The position numbers and the translations under genes were made by a program. A stretch of 64,000 nt of DNA from Lumnitzera littorea (Eukaryota > Streptophyta > Magnoliopsida > Myrtales > Combretaceae): assembly GCA_024138015.1 (NCBI GenBank), contig JAMXBB010000004.1, positions 75,505,443 to 75,569,442 on the forward strand. The letters run 5' to 3'. The notes beneath the pieces were generated by a model that was given only the letters and a program-made list of their open reading frames with translations, did not search any database and was not told the origin of the DNA. How positions within the stretch are numbered: position 1 is the first letter of the stretch; each line of letters starts with the position of its first letter. Below, one piece after another: positions 49,901 to 61,215 of the stretch.

Positions 49901-52900
49901 TCTTATTTTATAATTACAATAAAGGTATTGATTAGAGTGGAGTATTAGGAAATGAAAATTCATGTATATTTAAAAGAAAAGATTTGAAAAAAATATTTTT
50001 TATGTATTGGAGATGATTATTTTAATTGGTATTTTTGTAAATATGAATTGTGTAAGGGGTACATAAATTGAACTTTATAGGGATCTATTAGGTATTTAAT
50101 TTTAGAAGAGGGTTATATATGGAATTATATTTTAACTATTTTAGTGTTTTATTCTTGCCAAATGTAAGATTTAAGCAGATACCAAAAAGATGAATAAAAT
50201 GGGCCTTATATTCATGAGATTTGAGTCTAGGAAATTCATTCAAATAAGGAATCTAGTTGAATGGATGTACATTCTAGTCTTGATCCTATCTAATTAGACT
50301 GACAATATCCTGGGGAAAAGTTTTTGTCTTTGATGAGACAAATGTTATCTTCACACAATTCATTGAGAGATTTCTAACACAGTGCATGAAACCCAAAATA
50401 GGGAAGTCTAAAATTTGAGCTGTGAAGCCTATTTGATATGTTAGGCTGTGATAAAGATTTTCCTTTGTATTGGATTCCTTTCTTTACGAAATCATGGGGG
50501 CTTCCTTTGTTCTTAGGCTTTGCACGAATGACTCTACTTGGATGGAGAAGATCTTGAGCCATGAGGAATTCCCTGATTCTTTGTTGGAATACTTGAGAAG
50601 TTTAAACAATGTCTTGATGAAGTCTCAGGGTGGTTCAAATGTCACTATAGAATCCCTTTTGAGCAGTAAGAATGATGTCCAGCATCAAGCCAACATGATG
50701 AGTTTCCTTCGTAATGCCACCCTACTTTGTATGACTGTTTTTCCACGAAACTATCACTTACAAGAAGCGGCACTTGTTGCTGAAGAGCTTTCCATCTCCA
50801 GAATGAATTCTCTTAGATATGCAGCAACTCCATCTCGTTCTCTTGCTAAGAGCCTCCTAAAGAATGACCGTCAGGTTTAGTTCTTTTCTTTTAACTAGGC
50901 ATTATAATAAAAGGAGGATGCAACTATATCTATATAAATAATCTGTAACACTGAAACCATTTTTGTTCCCCTACTGCAATACTATACACCCCCGCTCCCA
51001 CCCCCACCCCCCACCCAAAGGAAAAGTTCTCAACTTGGGTGATTTTTATGCTCAGGATTTATTGCTTTGTGGAGTCTATGCACAGAGAGAAACTGCTTTT
51101 GGTAACATCGATCATGCAAGAAGGGTGTTTGATATGGCATTATCTTCTACTGAAGTGCTTCGCATTGTAAGATTCTCTTATACTAGACCTACTCATGGGT
51201 GACTCTGGTGCTTAAAACCTCAGGTGATTTAATCTTTAGAAAAGGTTTCCAACCAAAAGACAAGGCAAAATAATTTTGCATATCTCTTCTAGTATGTTAA
51301 TTGGGTGGTTCCATCTGGCAGTTTGTGCAATATTATATAATTTTGGCTGTTGTGCAGTAACTTTTATTTTATTACAGCAAGTGAATATGGTGCTCTGTGT
51401 GGATCCAGAGTAATTTATATGAAGAAAATTTTAATTTAGAAATTTGTAAAGAACTAGACTTTGTTAATCTTTCTGCATTATTTTTGTCAGGAAGGGTTGT
51501 CCAGTGCCCCGTTATTGTATTTTTGGTATGCTGAAGTGGAGCTAGCCAACAGTGCTGAAAATGGCTCAGAATCGACATTTCGGGCAATGCACATCTTGTC
51601 ATGTTTAGGTAGTGGTGTAGCTTATACCCCATTTAAGTCCCAACCATCAAACGTACAGATTTTGAGAGCCCGCCAGGGTTTTAAAGAAAGGTTAAAAACG
51701 GTGCATACAGCATGGATGAGAGGTTCTATTGATGACTCAACTGTTGCTTTGATTTGCTCTGCTGCACTATTTGAAGAGTTGGCTGCTGGATGGGCTTCAG
51801 GTGTAGAAGTTATAGATCAAGCTTTTTCTATGGTGCTTCCAGGTGATTTATAGTGTCATAAGTTAATTTACATTTCATTCCTACTTTTGTGGTTTCCCAT
51901 ATGGTTACCTATTTGAAATTTGATACTTGAGGAGTTAAACGTAAGTTTTTTTCCTTTGGTAAACCATAATATTCTTTCTTCCTATTTATTTTTTCTTTTC
52001 TTTTAATTATTATTTCCTATTCTTTTATTTTTTAAATATTTTATTAAATTCCTACTGTTCCAGCAGCTCTGCTAGAGTCTTTACAGCACGTGTACAAGCG
52101 TAGGGACAGGAAAACAATTAATGTGTCATTTAGGAGTTATTCAGTTAGTAGTTAATATTTTTCCTTTATTTCAGCATGTGTAATTTTATTTTTATTCCAT
52201 CAGCTATTGATGTCAGTTATCATCTGTAAGAGTAGACTAGTTTGCACTACTCCATATCCCTTGAATGTACCAGTTAGTGGGGGAGTAGTTCCCATCAGTT
52301 TCAGTCATACCATGGCCATTTTTGTCATGTATAGGTTTCCTTCCCAGCAGTAACAAGTGTGTGTGGAATTTCCGGATATTTATTCGTGTTTCCTTATGAG
52401 ATGCAGGGTTCTCTCTCAGGCATCCCTAAACACTTAAACACTGTAGGTGAATTCGGTAGGATGGTGAACAAGGGCAAGAGCCTCAATTGTGAAGGTTTTA
52501 CTCTAAATCACCCTCTAAGATGAGCACAAACTCGATCCTATAACAGGGACTCTTAGAAAAATTGGTATTCAGCATATATGTTTATATGTACATCTGAAGA
52601 TGTGCACTTATAACATTTAACTTAGTTATGTACACAAAAGAATTGGTCAGGTTTAATTTTCAATCTCCACTGCAAAAGTTTCCTTAATTGTTTCTGGATG
52701 GCTCCTATTAGCACGCATTTGTAGCAAATATTTGTCCTTTTTCTTTTTAATCTTCAATCTGATGCAATCTTTACCAGATGATTGCTGTCAGAGTACTTAT
52801 GTATAAACATTCTACTTTCTTCTTCTACCTCTTCTTCTTTTTCTACTTTATTTTCCAGATTTTATTATTATTATTTTTTAATTATTATCAAGTTAAATGA

Positions 52901-55900
52901 GTGACCAATGTTATGAAAGTGCTACTACAGATGTCAGTGAGGTAAAGTCCTAAATGATTGGAGAAGTGTTTCTGTCTTTTTTGCAAGTTATATGAATGAC
53001 CAATGTAATGAAAGTGTTACTACAGATGTCAGTGAGGTAAAGTCCTAAATGATTGGAGAAGTGCTAAAAGGGGGTCATTTGAAACATCTTCAAATGTTTA
53101 TAATCGATTTCCCTTCCTAAATTGCAATGAGCATATTTACGTTTGACTCCAAAAATAAGGGAGCCAACCATAATTATCTGCTTAATTCTTCTGAATACCA
53201 TGCTGTTCAGAAGGATAAATAATTAGTGCTCACCTTTTCCATGTATTTGAAGTCAAGTCTTTTTACACCCTATATGCGAATAGTCAAGTAAACATGGGTT
53301 TTCAGGTGAATGTATTAATTTAGTTAGATCTCTGCTTAAATGGAGGGATAAGAAGTGGAGGGGAGTAAAGTGGAAGGAGATTGCATCTCTCCATCTATTG
53401 TTTCAGAAATGATTTTTTTAGGGGATAGAATAAGGTGGCATACTTCAATTTGAGTTATTGTGGAGAGAGTACATTGGTTTTCTAAATTTATGCATAGCTT
53501 CTTACTTTGTCCTTGTTCTCTTCAAGCTAAAACTTAGAACCTAACTATTAAAAGGTGTAATTGGAAAAATCCAATTTAATCTTTCCATAATTAATTACTT
53601 GTCACTTTCGATACCTTCACCTTTTCTTCTAAACAAACGATGTTACTAAATAGCAATTTTTTTCCTTTCAATTCCCCTGATTTTTATATCACTACATCCA
53701 AAAATGTTAAGGTTCCTTCTTATTTATTGATTTTTCATTAGATCACCGTCTGAACAATTATCATGACAAGCGGTTTCTATATATATCTCACCTTGGTTCT
53801 GCATATTCAGATTATCTTACAATTTATTTATTTATCTATTTATTTATATATGGTCCATCTTTCTGCTTGGTGTTATATTCTTCCTTATTGCTAAAAGTTG
53901 TGTATTTGGTTTTATTCAAAAGCAGATTTCTTCAATAATGCCAGTCTTCTAGGGACTACATTTTTTTTCTGGCAGATTTTTATTACAAGTCTAGTAGATA
54001 TTATTAAGAAATGGTTATCTTTTAATTTTGGAAGATGATATGGATATTCTTGGAATGATATCTTTTATTTGGAAATGGTTATCTTTTAATGGCCCTAGGC
54101 TTTTATTGATAAGTGATTTCACAAGTTAAATAAACAAGGTAAAAGTATTGAGTTATTGTTTACCTACAAGGTCAGAGTGATCTCTTTGATGAGTCTTTAA
54201 AACTAGAGATTGGAGGGTTTTCTTATGAACCTCAACCATTTATTTATTTTACTGGTGGCTAGATCCTGAACCAGGCTCATAACGACTTGGTATTAGTGCC
54301 CACTGTCAATGGTGATGTCTTGCAACTATTTGTTTGTGGTTGCTTAAAATTATATCCAATATCTTGATAAGGTTGATGATGGGAAGCGAGCCCTTATCAT
54401 TCAACAGGTGAAAGTGGCCTGCCTAGCACATTCGCATTTACGAGGTTGGGTGGCCAGATTTGGCCCCATCATTAACCGTATGAATGAGTGGTAAAAGAAC
54501 TAAAGCTAGTCTAAAACATCCAGTCACCATGAATTATATGTGTGGTGGTTGGGGTGGGCTGTGAAGGAAATTAGCTACCCAAAAGCTCCTATATTGTGAC
54601 TTTCCTAAGACTTCAGTAATAAGTTAATGAACGATATTAACAACCCAAAGACTTGCACTGGTACCATGTAAGCTCCTTGCAAGGAGACAAGTGGCAAATT
54701 TTACTAAGGTTTATCTAACTGGAAGCACCTTATGCCTTTTCTTTTCTGTTATTTCTTTTACTTTTTTCTCTACCTTGTTTTGTTCTTGTTGGTTGTTTGT
54801 GTATTTGAACAGTTTCTCTTTAATCACCTGAAAAAGTACCTGAGAGAAATTGTGGGATGCCTTTATGCTTGAGTAAGAAAATAGATTAGGATGGGATAGT
54901 AAGGTCATTTGGTTTAGGAAACCTGTGATCATCAGATTGCTTGGCCATGAGTGGTGAATGGGGTGTTTACTCGAGTTGTTGTCAGCTGGAGATAGCAGCA
55001 ACTTGGTGTCCTCATGCATGTGTTTCTGCTAAGACCTGCCTTGGGGTGTATTGCAAAATGCTAGAGGATCACAGCTGGTTTTGGAGTGCACCATCTTTGT
55101 GCTTTTTTACTGAATGATTAAGGACTTAACCTTCACTCTCATTTGAGATATAAAAGCTAGAGGAAAGCTCTCTGTTGTGTCATTGTGTGTATAAATTTAA
55201 AGCAGATTAACATTGCTTCAATTTATGTTAGTTCTTGGTTTTTATAGCAGTGACTTTTTTGCCAAACATAATTTCTCTTTTGTTATTTTTGTTTCAGAAA
55301 CTTCCACCGTTTTATTTTGATTGTAATTTTTATTATCATTGCAACATCTGTTGAAACATTGCTGCATTTCATTACCTTTCTTGCTTTATAATTTTGACTT
55401 TTAACTAAAGCTATTATAGTTTACTTTTTAAGACAGTATGTGGTTGTAATTCTAGCTATGGGTTTTTATTTGCAGAAAGACGAAGTCACTGTTATCACCT
55501 TGAATTTTTGTTCAATTATTATATGGGGATACTCCTTAGACATCATGAGCAACTGGGGTTATCAAAAGTTTGGGATTCAGTTCTGCGAGGGCTGCGGACA
55601 TATCCTTTTAATCCAAGTCTTTATACTACCCTTGTGAAGATCTGCCATACGTACACATCTCCCAATAAGTTGCGGTGGACATTGGATGATTTTTGTCAGA
55701 AGTGAGATGCCTCCTCCCTAGCTTTCTTGTTCTGTATTCTGTTTCGTTAGAAAATTTCAGTATGAGACTTCAAATCTTGGTCTTTATGAAGGCATGTAGA
55801 CTAGATGTTCTCCCTTCATCATTTCATGAAGTCATAGTCATTTGGTGTTCTATTTAAAGTGCCTGGTTGATTTTGTTTTTTGTGCCAATCAGTGAATTGG

Positions 55901-57233
55901 GTATATTCTGACTAGATGAATCTTGTTGACCTTGCATTTGTCTAAACTTTCAGTGAACAAAAACCTATAAACTTGAGTGTGCAGGCATCTATCTCTAGTT
56001 TGCCACCTGAATGGGCTGTTTTTTCAAAATCTGTAAACTGGTAGCCAGTTGTTTTTTCACTCCTTTCCTGTTCTTGGGGTTTGGGGTGGGGTGTGTGTTG
56101 AGGGTGGGGTGGAGTTGGTTTTAGTCACATCTGATTATGGTTTCATTGAAGGTTAACAAAATTTCATTTGGGTGTTGATTGTTGGTACGTCCTGGGTCCA
56201 TCCTTGATTTACTAGAAAGGAGATAAGCAACTTTCTTCAGTGTGATCTCTGAAGTATTTTGTTTGAAGGTGGGTGAACTCCTGTGACCAAACATGAGTTG
56301 AACTTTGTTTTTGTTGTTTATTTTCTTGATTGAAATGAAAATTCCTTTTTCTGGGTAAAAATGCAAATTCCTTTTCGCCTTTTAATTTGTAAAGAATTTC
56401 TCGATTGTTTCCTAGTATAGATTGTATTATTTCTTTGATAAGTCCACTAAGTAGTATTGATAGAAAAGGAATGTACAAGAGAATCAGTACACTCATACAA
56501 AAACAAAATAATGAACTAACTGAAAGAAGAGCCAGTTCTGGCATTTGTGCCCAAAAGAGGATGAAAATGCATAAACAAGGGATCACAATGGAGTTCTGAT
56601 CTCTATCAAAGCATAAACAAAGTACATTTCCTCAAAGCTAAAGATTACAATTTTGAATAATTTTTGTAGTACAACTTGCAATCACTTCTCAAATGTGAAA
56701 CTTTAACTTTTTCTGCTGTTGGTGTAAGTATTTTGACAATAGTTGCATCTTCATCCTTTTTTACTTTTAGCACAGTAGGTAGTCTAATCAGACTCTCAAT
56801 TGCATTGACTTATTACATTTCTCCAAGCAATATCTCACTGGTGGTTATATATTGATTGATTTATTATTATTTATTTATTTTATTTTATTTTATTTTGGGT
56901 GGGTAGGGGTTTGGGGGGTGGTGCGTGGGCATGGGCGGTGTGTGAATCATTTATTGCTGTGCAAGTGGAAAATGAGTTCTGATTTTTGTTCTTTATTCCC
57001 CCACTTTTCAGGAGACCTTCGGTGATAGTTTGTTTATTTGCATTGGCATTTGAGATTTGCAAAGGTGGCTCTGATCACAGGATACATGGACTCTTTGAAA
57101 GGGCACTGGCAAATGATCAGTTGTGTATGTCAGTTCTACTATGGCGCTGCTACATTGCCTATGAGATTGACATAGCACAAAGTCCTTCTGCAGCTAGGCG
57201 AGTTTTCTTTCGGGCCATCCATGCATGTCCATG
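43368..57233 (+). CDS. NRDE2: NRDE2 homologue, nuclear RNA-surveillance factor (9 exons seen, C-terminal exon missing)
   Basis: Nine exons (43368-43942, 45016-45778, 47707-48319, 48585-48753, 50517-50874, 51056-51166, 51491-51842, 55476-55701, 57012-57233) join in one frame with GT-AG introns: 1129 codons plus two bases. In order the protein has a Pro/Ser/Thr-rich N-terminus, an acidic then Lys/Arg-rich segment (about residues 95-155, probable nuclear localisation), the conserved block ending GDRDNLAFGCLYRMDVARYK, and a helical half-TPR (HAT) region to the C-terminus. NRDE2 proteins bind the exosome helicase MTR4 in human cells and act in nuclear RNAi in Caenorhabditis elegans; the plant role is inferred. 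NRDE2 proteins are usually about 1150-1200 residues, so only some 30-60 residues should be missing. No matching last exon is seen up to 64000. Confidence 0.93.
43943..45015 (+). other. NRDE2 intron 1
   Basis: 1073 bp, from GTAAAG to TTGCAG. It holds a (CT)n run followed by TATATATGTATATG repeats near 44850-44882. No other feature is seen. Confidence 0.85.
45016..45778 (+). CDS. NRDE2: NRDE2 exon 2
   Basis: 763 bp, ending in phase 0 at residue 446. It begins MDVARYKPFTLEKTF and includes GMGFDRDADIDALDSKLRS, a conserved family segment, then VLEESWEDEVLCKTREFN and the first HAT-like helices (EKVWLEFAKFQDKIA, ILEKANELNPDNEELL, NLWREFLQILQ). The acceptor is TTGCAG and the donor CAG|GTTCTC. Confidence 0.93.
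45779..47706 (+). other. NRDE2 intron 2
   Basis: 1928 bp, from GTTCTC to ATGCAG. It contains a poly-A/T-rich zone (46480-46640) and a minus-strand SINE-like insertion (46976-47172). The frame downstream (CAG|GTT CAC CAA) is continuous with exon 2. Confidence 0.85.
46976..47172 (-). mobile_element. tRNA-derived SINE-like element
   Basis: The minus strand has an A-box-like TGGCCTAGTGG (47160-47150) and a B-box-like GAGTTCAAATTCC (47110-47098), about 45 bp apart, the layout of a polymerase III promoter in tRNA-derived SINEs. At the would-be 3' end the + strand shows a T-rich run (46962-46975), fitting an A-rich tail. Target duplications are not clear, so the ends are approximate. Confidence 0.55.
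47707..48319 (+). CDS. NRDE2: NRDE2 exon 3
   Basis: 613 bp, ending one base into codon 651. It encodes VHQTAKSAPDQASIQLELGL, SLCRFEWNAGYKELATALLQ, EVEYALFCPSLL and HFWNRVAARVGEEGAVGWS, helical repeats with a conserved FEWNAGYKE block. A long acidic linker follows (residues about 560-640), ending LNQWMPLHSKA. The donor is GCAG|GTTCTC. Confidence 0.93.
48320..48584 (+). repeat. NRDE2 intron 3 with adjacent microsatellites
   Basis: 265 bp. A (TC)n tract begins 3 bases into the intron, followed by CCTTCC runs and a (CA)n tract at 48382-48398. The acceptor is GGCAG. A short frame crosses the intron but is an unspliced shadow. Confidence 0.85.
48585..48753 (+). CDS. NRDE2: NRDE2 exon 4
   Basis: 169 bp; residues 651-706 and two bases of 707. 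It encodes FSQNEEKLDRDEDEQILRF, then DVCEYVFTLRSEEARLSLV and QFVDFFGGKISL, a strongly family-typical block. The donor is AAG|GTAGTC. Confidence 0.92.
48754..50516 (+). other. NRDE2 intron 4
   Basis: 1763 bp, from GTAGTC to TTCTTAG. AT-rich; no transposon, RNA gene or alternative exon is recognised. Confidence 0.8.
50517..50874 (+). CDS. NRDE2: NRDE2 exon 5
   Basis: 358 bp, ending in phase 0 at residue 826. It encodes CTNDSTWMEKILSHEEFPDS, LLEYLRSLNNVL, MSFLRNATLLCMTVFPRNYH and LAKSLLKNDRQ. The split Arg codon from exon 4 is completed by the first G. The start is set by the TTCTTAG acceptor, not by the in-frame ATG upstream at 50470. Confidence 0.92.
51056..51166 (+). CDS. NRDE2: NRDE2 exon 6
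   Basis: 111 bp, exactly 37 codons (827-863), between acceptor GCTCAG and donor GTAAGA. It encodes DLLLCGVYAQRETAFGNIDH then ARRVFDMALSS, a clear half-TPR motif. Confidence 0.92.
51491..51842 (+). CDS. NRDE2: NRDE2 exon 7
   Basis: 352 bp, ending one base into codon 981. It encodes SSAPLLYFWYAEVELANSAE, FRAMHILSCLGSGVAYTPF and AALFEELAAGWASGVEVIDQ. The acceptor is TTGTCAG and the donor AG|GTGATT. Confidence 0.92.
51843..55475 (+). other. NRDE2 intron 7
   Basis: 3633 bp, the largest complete intron, from GTGATT to TTGCAG. It holds a tandem duplication at 52891-53070 and ATTT-type simple sequence near 53820-53850. I see no transposon coding sequence. ORFs inside it match nothing known. Confidence 0.8.
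52891..53070 (+). repeat. Tandem duplication, 95-bp unit, in NRDE2 intron 7
   Basis: AGTTAAATGAGTGACCAATG at 52891 returns as AGTTATATGAATGACCAATG at 52986. The copies share ACTACAGATGTCAGTGAGG and AGTCCTAAATGATTGG without change, so the duplication looks fairly recent. Confidence 0.9.
55476..55701 (+). CDS. NRDE2: NRDE2 exon 8
   Basis: 226 bp; codons 981-1055 and two bases of 1056. It encodes ERRSHCYHLEFLFNYYMGIL, LGLSKVWDSVLRGLRTYPFN and PNKLRWTLDDFCQ. The acceptor is TTGCAG and the donor AA|GTGAGA. Confidence 0.92.
57012..57233 (+). CDS. NRDE2: NRDE2 exon 9 (last exon in the window)
   Basis: 222 bp from the acceptor TTTCAG. It encodes RPSVIVCLFALAFEICKGGS, GLFERALANDQLCMSVLLWR and SAARRVFFRAIHACPW; the last codon is split after TG. 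The donor ATG|GTGAGT is strong. The reading frame requires at least one further exon carrying the C-terminal tail. Confidence 0.92.
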
Positions 57234-57769
57234 GTGAGTGGTTCTGCCACAACTGCTGTCATGATACTATTCTGTTAGTATTGCTTAATGAAGAAGCCAC
57301 ATTTTAAAATTTGCTCTTTTGTTGAACTGTTCTAATGGAGGGCACAAAAAAAAAAAATCACAAAGAGGTGAGAAGTTTTATCTCAATTTTGGGAAAAGCA
57401 AAAAATGCCTATGTTTTAGTAAATCCATTTAGCTGTTCAAAGGAGGTTTGAGCCTCATGTGATTAACGAAAATCCTTTCTTCATAGTAGACATTTCAATT
57501 ATTTTCTTTTTCTGTTCATATCACCTGATTAAGATCTTAGCAGATAGAATTTGAGCAAAGAAAAAAATTTGCTCTCATAGAAAAAAAATTTAATTAGGAT
57601 GTAGAATTAATAAACACATTACATGGTAGGTTGCAGCAATATCTTCCCACCTACTTCATAGTAAAATGTGTTTACCTACTCTAAATATTAAATACTGACA
57701 AATCCCAATACAACCCTTAAGCTAATATCTACTTTCTTAACACTTCAAGCTTAAGAATAGATATTTGTC

Positions 57770-58130
57770 ATTTCAGGCTTTCTTAAATCTAGGTGGTTGA
57801 ATAGTCTAAGTATATAGATCAACTTTCTGATTGTGTGTAGGAATGTATTGTAGACTGATGTCTACTCTTTCAATTTCAGCTTGAATGAAATATTGGTCAA
57901 TTCTTACATGCTTCATTTTATTGTGCTGTACTATGTTCTTGACTATACTAATAGCAGACTTACTATAGTGCTTGGTAGGACTTCCACACTTAATTTTTAA
58001 ATTTGCCATCAATCTTTGTAACTACATTGCTTCACATTATATCTAGTGAAATAGCTTGAAATTCAGCCTTGGCAGTACTTCTTGCCGCCACTAATGGCTT
58101 CTTCCTTCTCAAAGTAACTAAATGCCCTCA
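57770..58130 (-). pseudogene. Ty1/copia RNase H fragment in NRDE2 intron 9
   Basis: The minus strand reads KPLVAARSTAKAEFQAISLD, the copia RNase H SSAEAEY motif in altered form, then KSAISIVKNIVQHNKMKHVR, IDQYFIQ and IPTHNQKVDLYT. It is a short, stop-containing remnant independent of the larger copia element at 58263. Confidence 0.8.
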
Positions 58131-58262
58131 TATTATTTATCCAAAATTATATTTTTATATTTATCCCAAAAAAAATGCCCCTATATTTTACTGCAATACC
58201 TATTTGGGAATTTGCTATCTTCAACATTTCCTGTCCACTTAGCATCAAGTACTTCCAGGCTT

Positions 58263-58537
58263 TGTTTTTTATCCTTCTAGAAACTGAAGAAAAAATTGAA
58301 GGAAGCCAAACTTACTTTATTGATCTCAACCAAAAGAAATATATACATGCTGTTTTACATAGATGTGCAGGGATACAAGGTACATTTCCCTGATTTATTG
58401 GTACATGATAAACTACAAGATAAGAAATCCAATAATATGTACACTTATCCAGCTAGGAGGAATAAGATCAGCCGAGATTAGCGTCCCAGCAGAAAACTAA
58501 ACAGAAAAAATAATTAAAATAATTTAATTCTTCTTCA
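58263..58537 (-). repeat. Copia element F 3' LTR and polypurine tract
   Basis: A 275-bp LTR that on the minus strand starts TGAAGAAGAATT and ends AAAAAACA. It is immediately preceded by CTTGAGGGGGAG (58549-58538), the classic copia polypurine tract. The outer flank GGCTT (58258-58262) would be half of the target duplication; the partner is not in view. Confidence 0.75.
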
Positions 58538-58669
58538 CTCCCCCTCAAGCTGTAGAATAGATGTCTTTCATTCCTAGCTTACCAATAAACTCAAAAAACT
58601 TTTGTCTAGCCAATGCCGTTGTAAAACCATCAACCACTTGATTTGTAGAGGTCAAATGTTGTAACTCAA

Positions 58670-59365
58670 TACCTCCATCTTTAAGCTCAGATTTTATGAA
58701 GTTCCCGTCTAAGTCTTACATGTTTCATTCTATCATGTTGAACAGGATTCTTAACAATACTGATAACTGATTTACCATCACTCAGTATCCTTACATCTCT
58801 AACTTGAATCTTCAAGTCCCATAATGTTCTCTGAATCCGGATTACTTCACATAACCCTTGAGTAATAGTTCTATATTCAGCCTCAGCACTACTAGCCACC
58901 ACGGTCTGTTTCTTACTTTTTCATATCATAAGATTTCCCCAGAGCTTAGTACAATGACTAGAAGTAGACCGACCACCTAACACATCACCTCCTTACTTTG
59001 CATCAACAAAGGCTTTTAGGCTTCCACATTCATTTATAAATAATCCTTTTCCTGGAGCTCCCTTTAAATATCGAAGTATATGGTTTACTCTACTCAAATG
59101 ATGTCTCGTTGGAGCATTCATAGCTTGGCTCACCAAGCCAATAGGATAAGTCAAATCCGATCTGGTCAATGACAAATAAAGTAATCTCCCAACTAACCTT
59201 TGATATGGAGCTTTATCAACCGATATGTCATTTTCTGGTGCTGAACACTTCCAGTTACGAGGAAGATAAGTACTCATAGGCTTGCACCTCTATTTACCTG
59301 TTTTTCGCAAAAGGTCAAGCACACATTTGTGTCTTTGTGGAACATTATTAAGAAAAAACTGCTTT
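58670..59365 (-). pseudogene. Copia element F reverse transcriptase end and RNase H
   Basis: The minus strand gives KCVLDLLRKTGK and RCKPMSTYLP, then APYQRLVGRLLYLSLTRSDL and SRVNHILRYLKGAPGKGLF, the copia reverse transcriptase C-terminal region. VASSAEAEYRTITQGLCEVI, SDGKSVISIVKN and DRMKHVRL of RNase H follow. Frameshifts separate the parts; the YVDD region is absent. Confidence 0.88.
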
Positions 59366-59937
59366 TGAGGTTATAAATAGGCGCCTACTAGGTGTATGAT
59401 AACATTTATAACTTTTTGAATTGGAGAATACCCAACAAACACACATTTCAGGGCCTTAGATTCAAGTTTGTGTCTTTGTGGAAAATTATTAAGGATATAA
59501 ACTGTACATCCAAAAACTTTAGGAGGTAAGATGTTAAAAGATATGGGTCTCAAGAAAAGATTGAAAGTAGGATGCTTAAAGGAGTTTTGATATTGAAATG
59601 TTTTATTGGGAATTCGATTAATCAAGTATGCAGTTGTTAAAAAGGGTCTCCACCTAAGAATGATTAGGAAAATTGTTGAAAAGCATCAAGGCACAAGTAG
59701 TTTCAAGTAGGTGCCGATTCTTCCTTTCGGCTGCTCCATTCTGTTGTGTTGTATAAACATACGAACTTTGGTGAACAATTCCATTATTGGGAATATAGTT
59801 TTCAAGATTAGTTTAGAAATATTCTTTTTTGTTGTCTATACAAAATACTTGAATGTTTGTTTGGAAGGCATTTAAACAAATTTCTGAAATTTTTTGAATG
59901 GTTGACTTGGTTTAAATTTTTCCTTTAGGAGATACAT
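59366..59937 (-). pseudogene. Copia element F integrase remnant
   Basis: Minus-strand sequence has FCIDNKKEYF (usually DNG), YVYTTQQNGAAERKNRHLLE, MINRIPNKTFQYQNSFKHP, LPPKVFGCTVYI and KALKCVFVGYS. This is the copia integrase core and its C-terminal part. It joins directly to the end of reverse transcriptase near 59366, so the rest of integrase and most of reverse transcriptase are lost. Confidence 0.88.
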
Positions 59938-61096
59938 TGTTAGTCTCACAAACAATCAAGAGAGGGGTGAATTAATTGTTTCAAAACTTTTTGAAAATAA
60001 AATTTTTAGACGTAGAGAAAGTCAAACACCCCCTTCAATATATATGTAACAGAATAATTTGGCGAGAGAACAAAAATAAACAACAAATAATAAGAGATAA
60101 AAGTATAAGATTAGGTGTATGATTCTATAAAGGTTTTGCTTTTTGCATCAGTCCTCTTTTTTAGCTCCATTGCTAGAGATTCGGTTGTCTTTACCAATCG
60201 TTTTATTAAATCAATTTAGTCAACTTTAAAAGAGATTACACAGCTAGGTCTCCTTAACCTTTATGCATAACTGTCCTGTCTCATTAGCCTCTAACTAAAC
60301 TAAATATAGGCTATAGTACAGTCAATCTTTTTCAAAAATACAATCGCAACATAGCTCTTTTCAAGTACACAAAAATTTGAAGACAAAAAAAAAAAGAAAA
60401 GAATCTTCATAGCTTTAGCACTGGAACTTGCAAACGTATGGATTAAGTATGATTCTCTTTTTTTTCATGTCTCTAGTTTTAATGACGAATTGTTTATATC
60501 ATCTTTCAACAGTTGAATACAAGATATTTTCCTTGATTTTAGTACAATTTGAATCTTTCCTAATTTGTTGCAAGCTGTTATGAAAATTGGATAACTTTTG
60601 CTTTGATCGTGATCTGTTTAACAACCCATCGTTATTCAAAATATCTAGTTAGTTTAAATATTGGTTGAGATCTTTGCTTATCCTCATATATATTATTTTT
60701 AATTAAGTGGAATGGGTTAATTATATTTTCCAAATATAATTAATCAGTGAAGTTGGGTCTTTTCAGATTAACCTTCTATTGAAGCTTTTATAATCAAAAT
60801 AGATCTGTGCTAGTTAGATGTTTCGCTCGCTTAAGAAGTTAACCTTCTACTGTTTCTTCTACTAAACTAGTTGAGCAATCCACTTTCTATTGATACTTTT
60901 GTTGCTCTTTTATTTAGTAGTTAACCTTTTACTTGAGTATCTACTAGCATCATCTGTTGTTCAAACAATTACTTGAAGCTTTTACCGAATCTTCTACATA
61001 TGTAAAGATCTTTTTTCTACAATACTTAATTAACATAAATAACATCACAATATCCTTTTTGTTATCATTAAAACCACGTTAGATAGAATCTTAGCA
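59938..61096 (-). repeat. Sirevirus-like copia element G 3' LTR
   Basis: On the + strand it runs from TGTTAGTCTCAC to ATCTTAGCA, that is TG...CA in either direction, 1159 bp. AAGAGAGGGGTGAATTAA near the left end (the minus-strand 3' end) resembles the CACCCCTCTT near LTR ends in Sireviruses. It interrupts the integrase of copia element F. Confidence 0.7.
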
Positions 61097-61215
61097 CTCC
61101 TTCTTTTTGACAATAACAAAACACATTTTTGCAAAAATAAAAAACTTGACCCAAAAGAAAATTGCACATAAGGATAGTGTGTCGTCTCTCCTTTTTTGTT
61201 ATCATTGAGGCAATT
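61097..61215 (-). other. Two polypurine tracts of element G
   Basis: The minus strand reads ATTGTCAAAAAGAAGGAG (61114-61097) abutting the LTR and AATGATAACAAAAAAGGAGAG-like sequence around 61207-61188. Both resemble the TCATCAAAAAGGGGGAG tract of plant Sireviruses, where several tracts are known to be kept. Assignment by similarity. Confidence 0.6.

Larger units (their letters stand above)
58263..59937 (-). mobile_element. Ty1/copia element F, 5' truncated and internally deleted
   Basis: On the minus strand: integrase, then a deletion, then the end of reverse transcriptase, RNase H, the polypurine tract and the 3' LTR. The upstream part is cut off at 59938 by the Sirevirus-like LTR. All reading frames contain stops or frameshifts. 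Confidence 0.85.

Noticed and set aside
50470..50516. Extension of exon 5 upstream to an in-frame ATG
   Set aside because: The TTCTTAG acceptor at 50516 restores the frame from exon 4 and gives the expected family sequence; the upstream codons are intronic.
56880..57062. Minus-strand frame rich in Asn, His and Pro
   Set aside because: Arises from T- and G-rich intron 8 sequence and overlaps exon 9 antisense.
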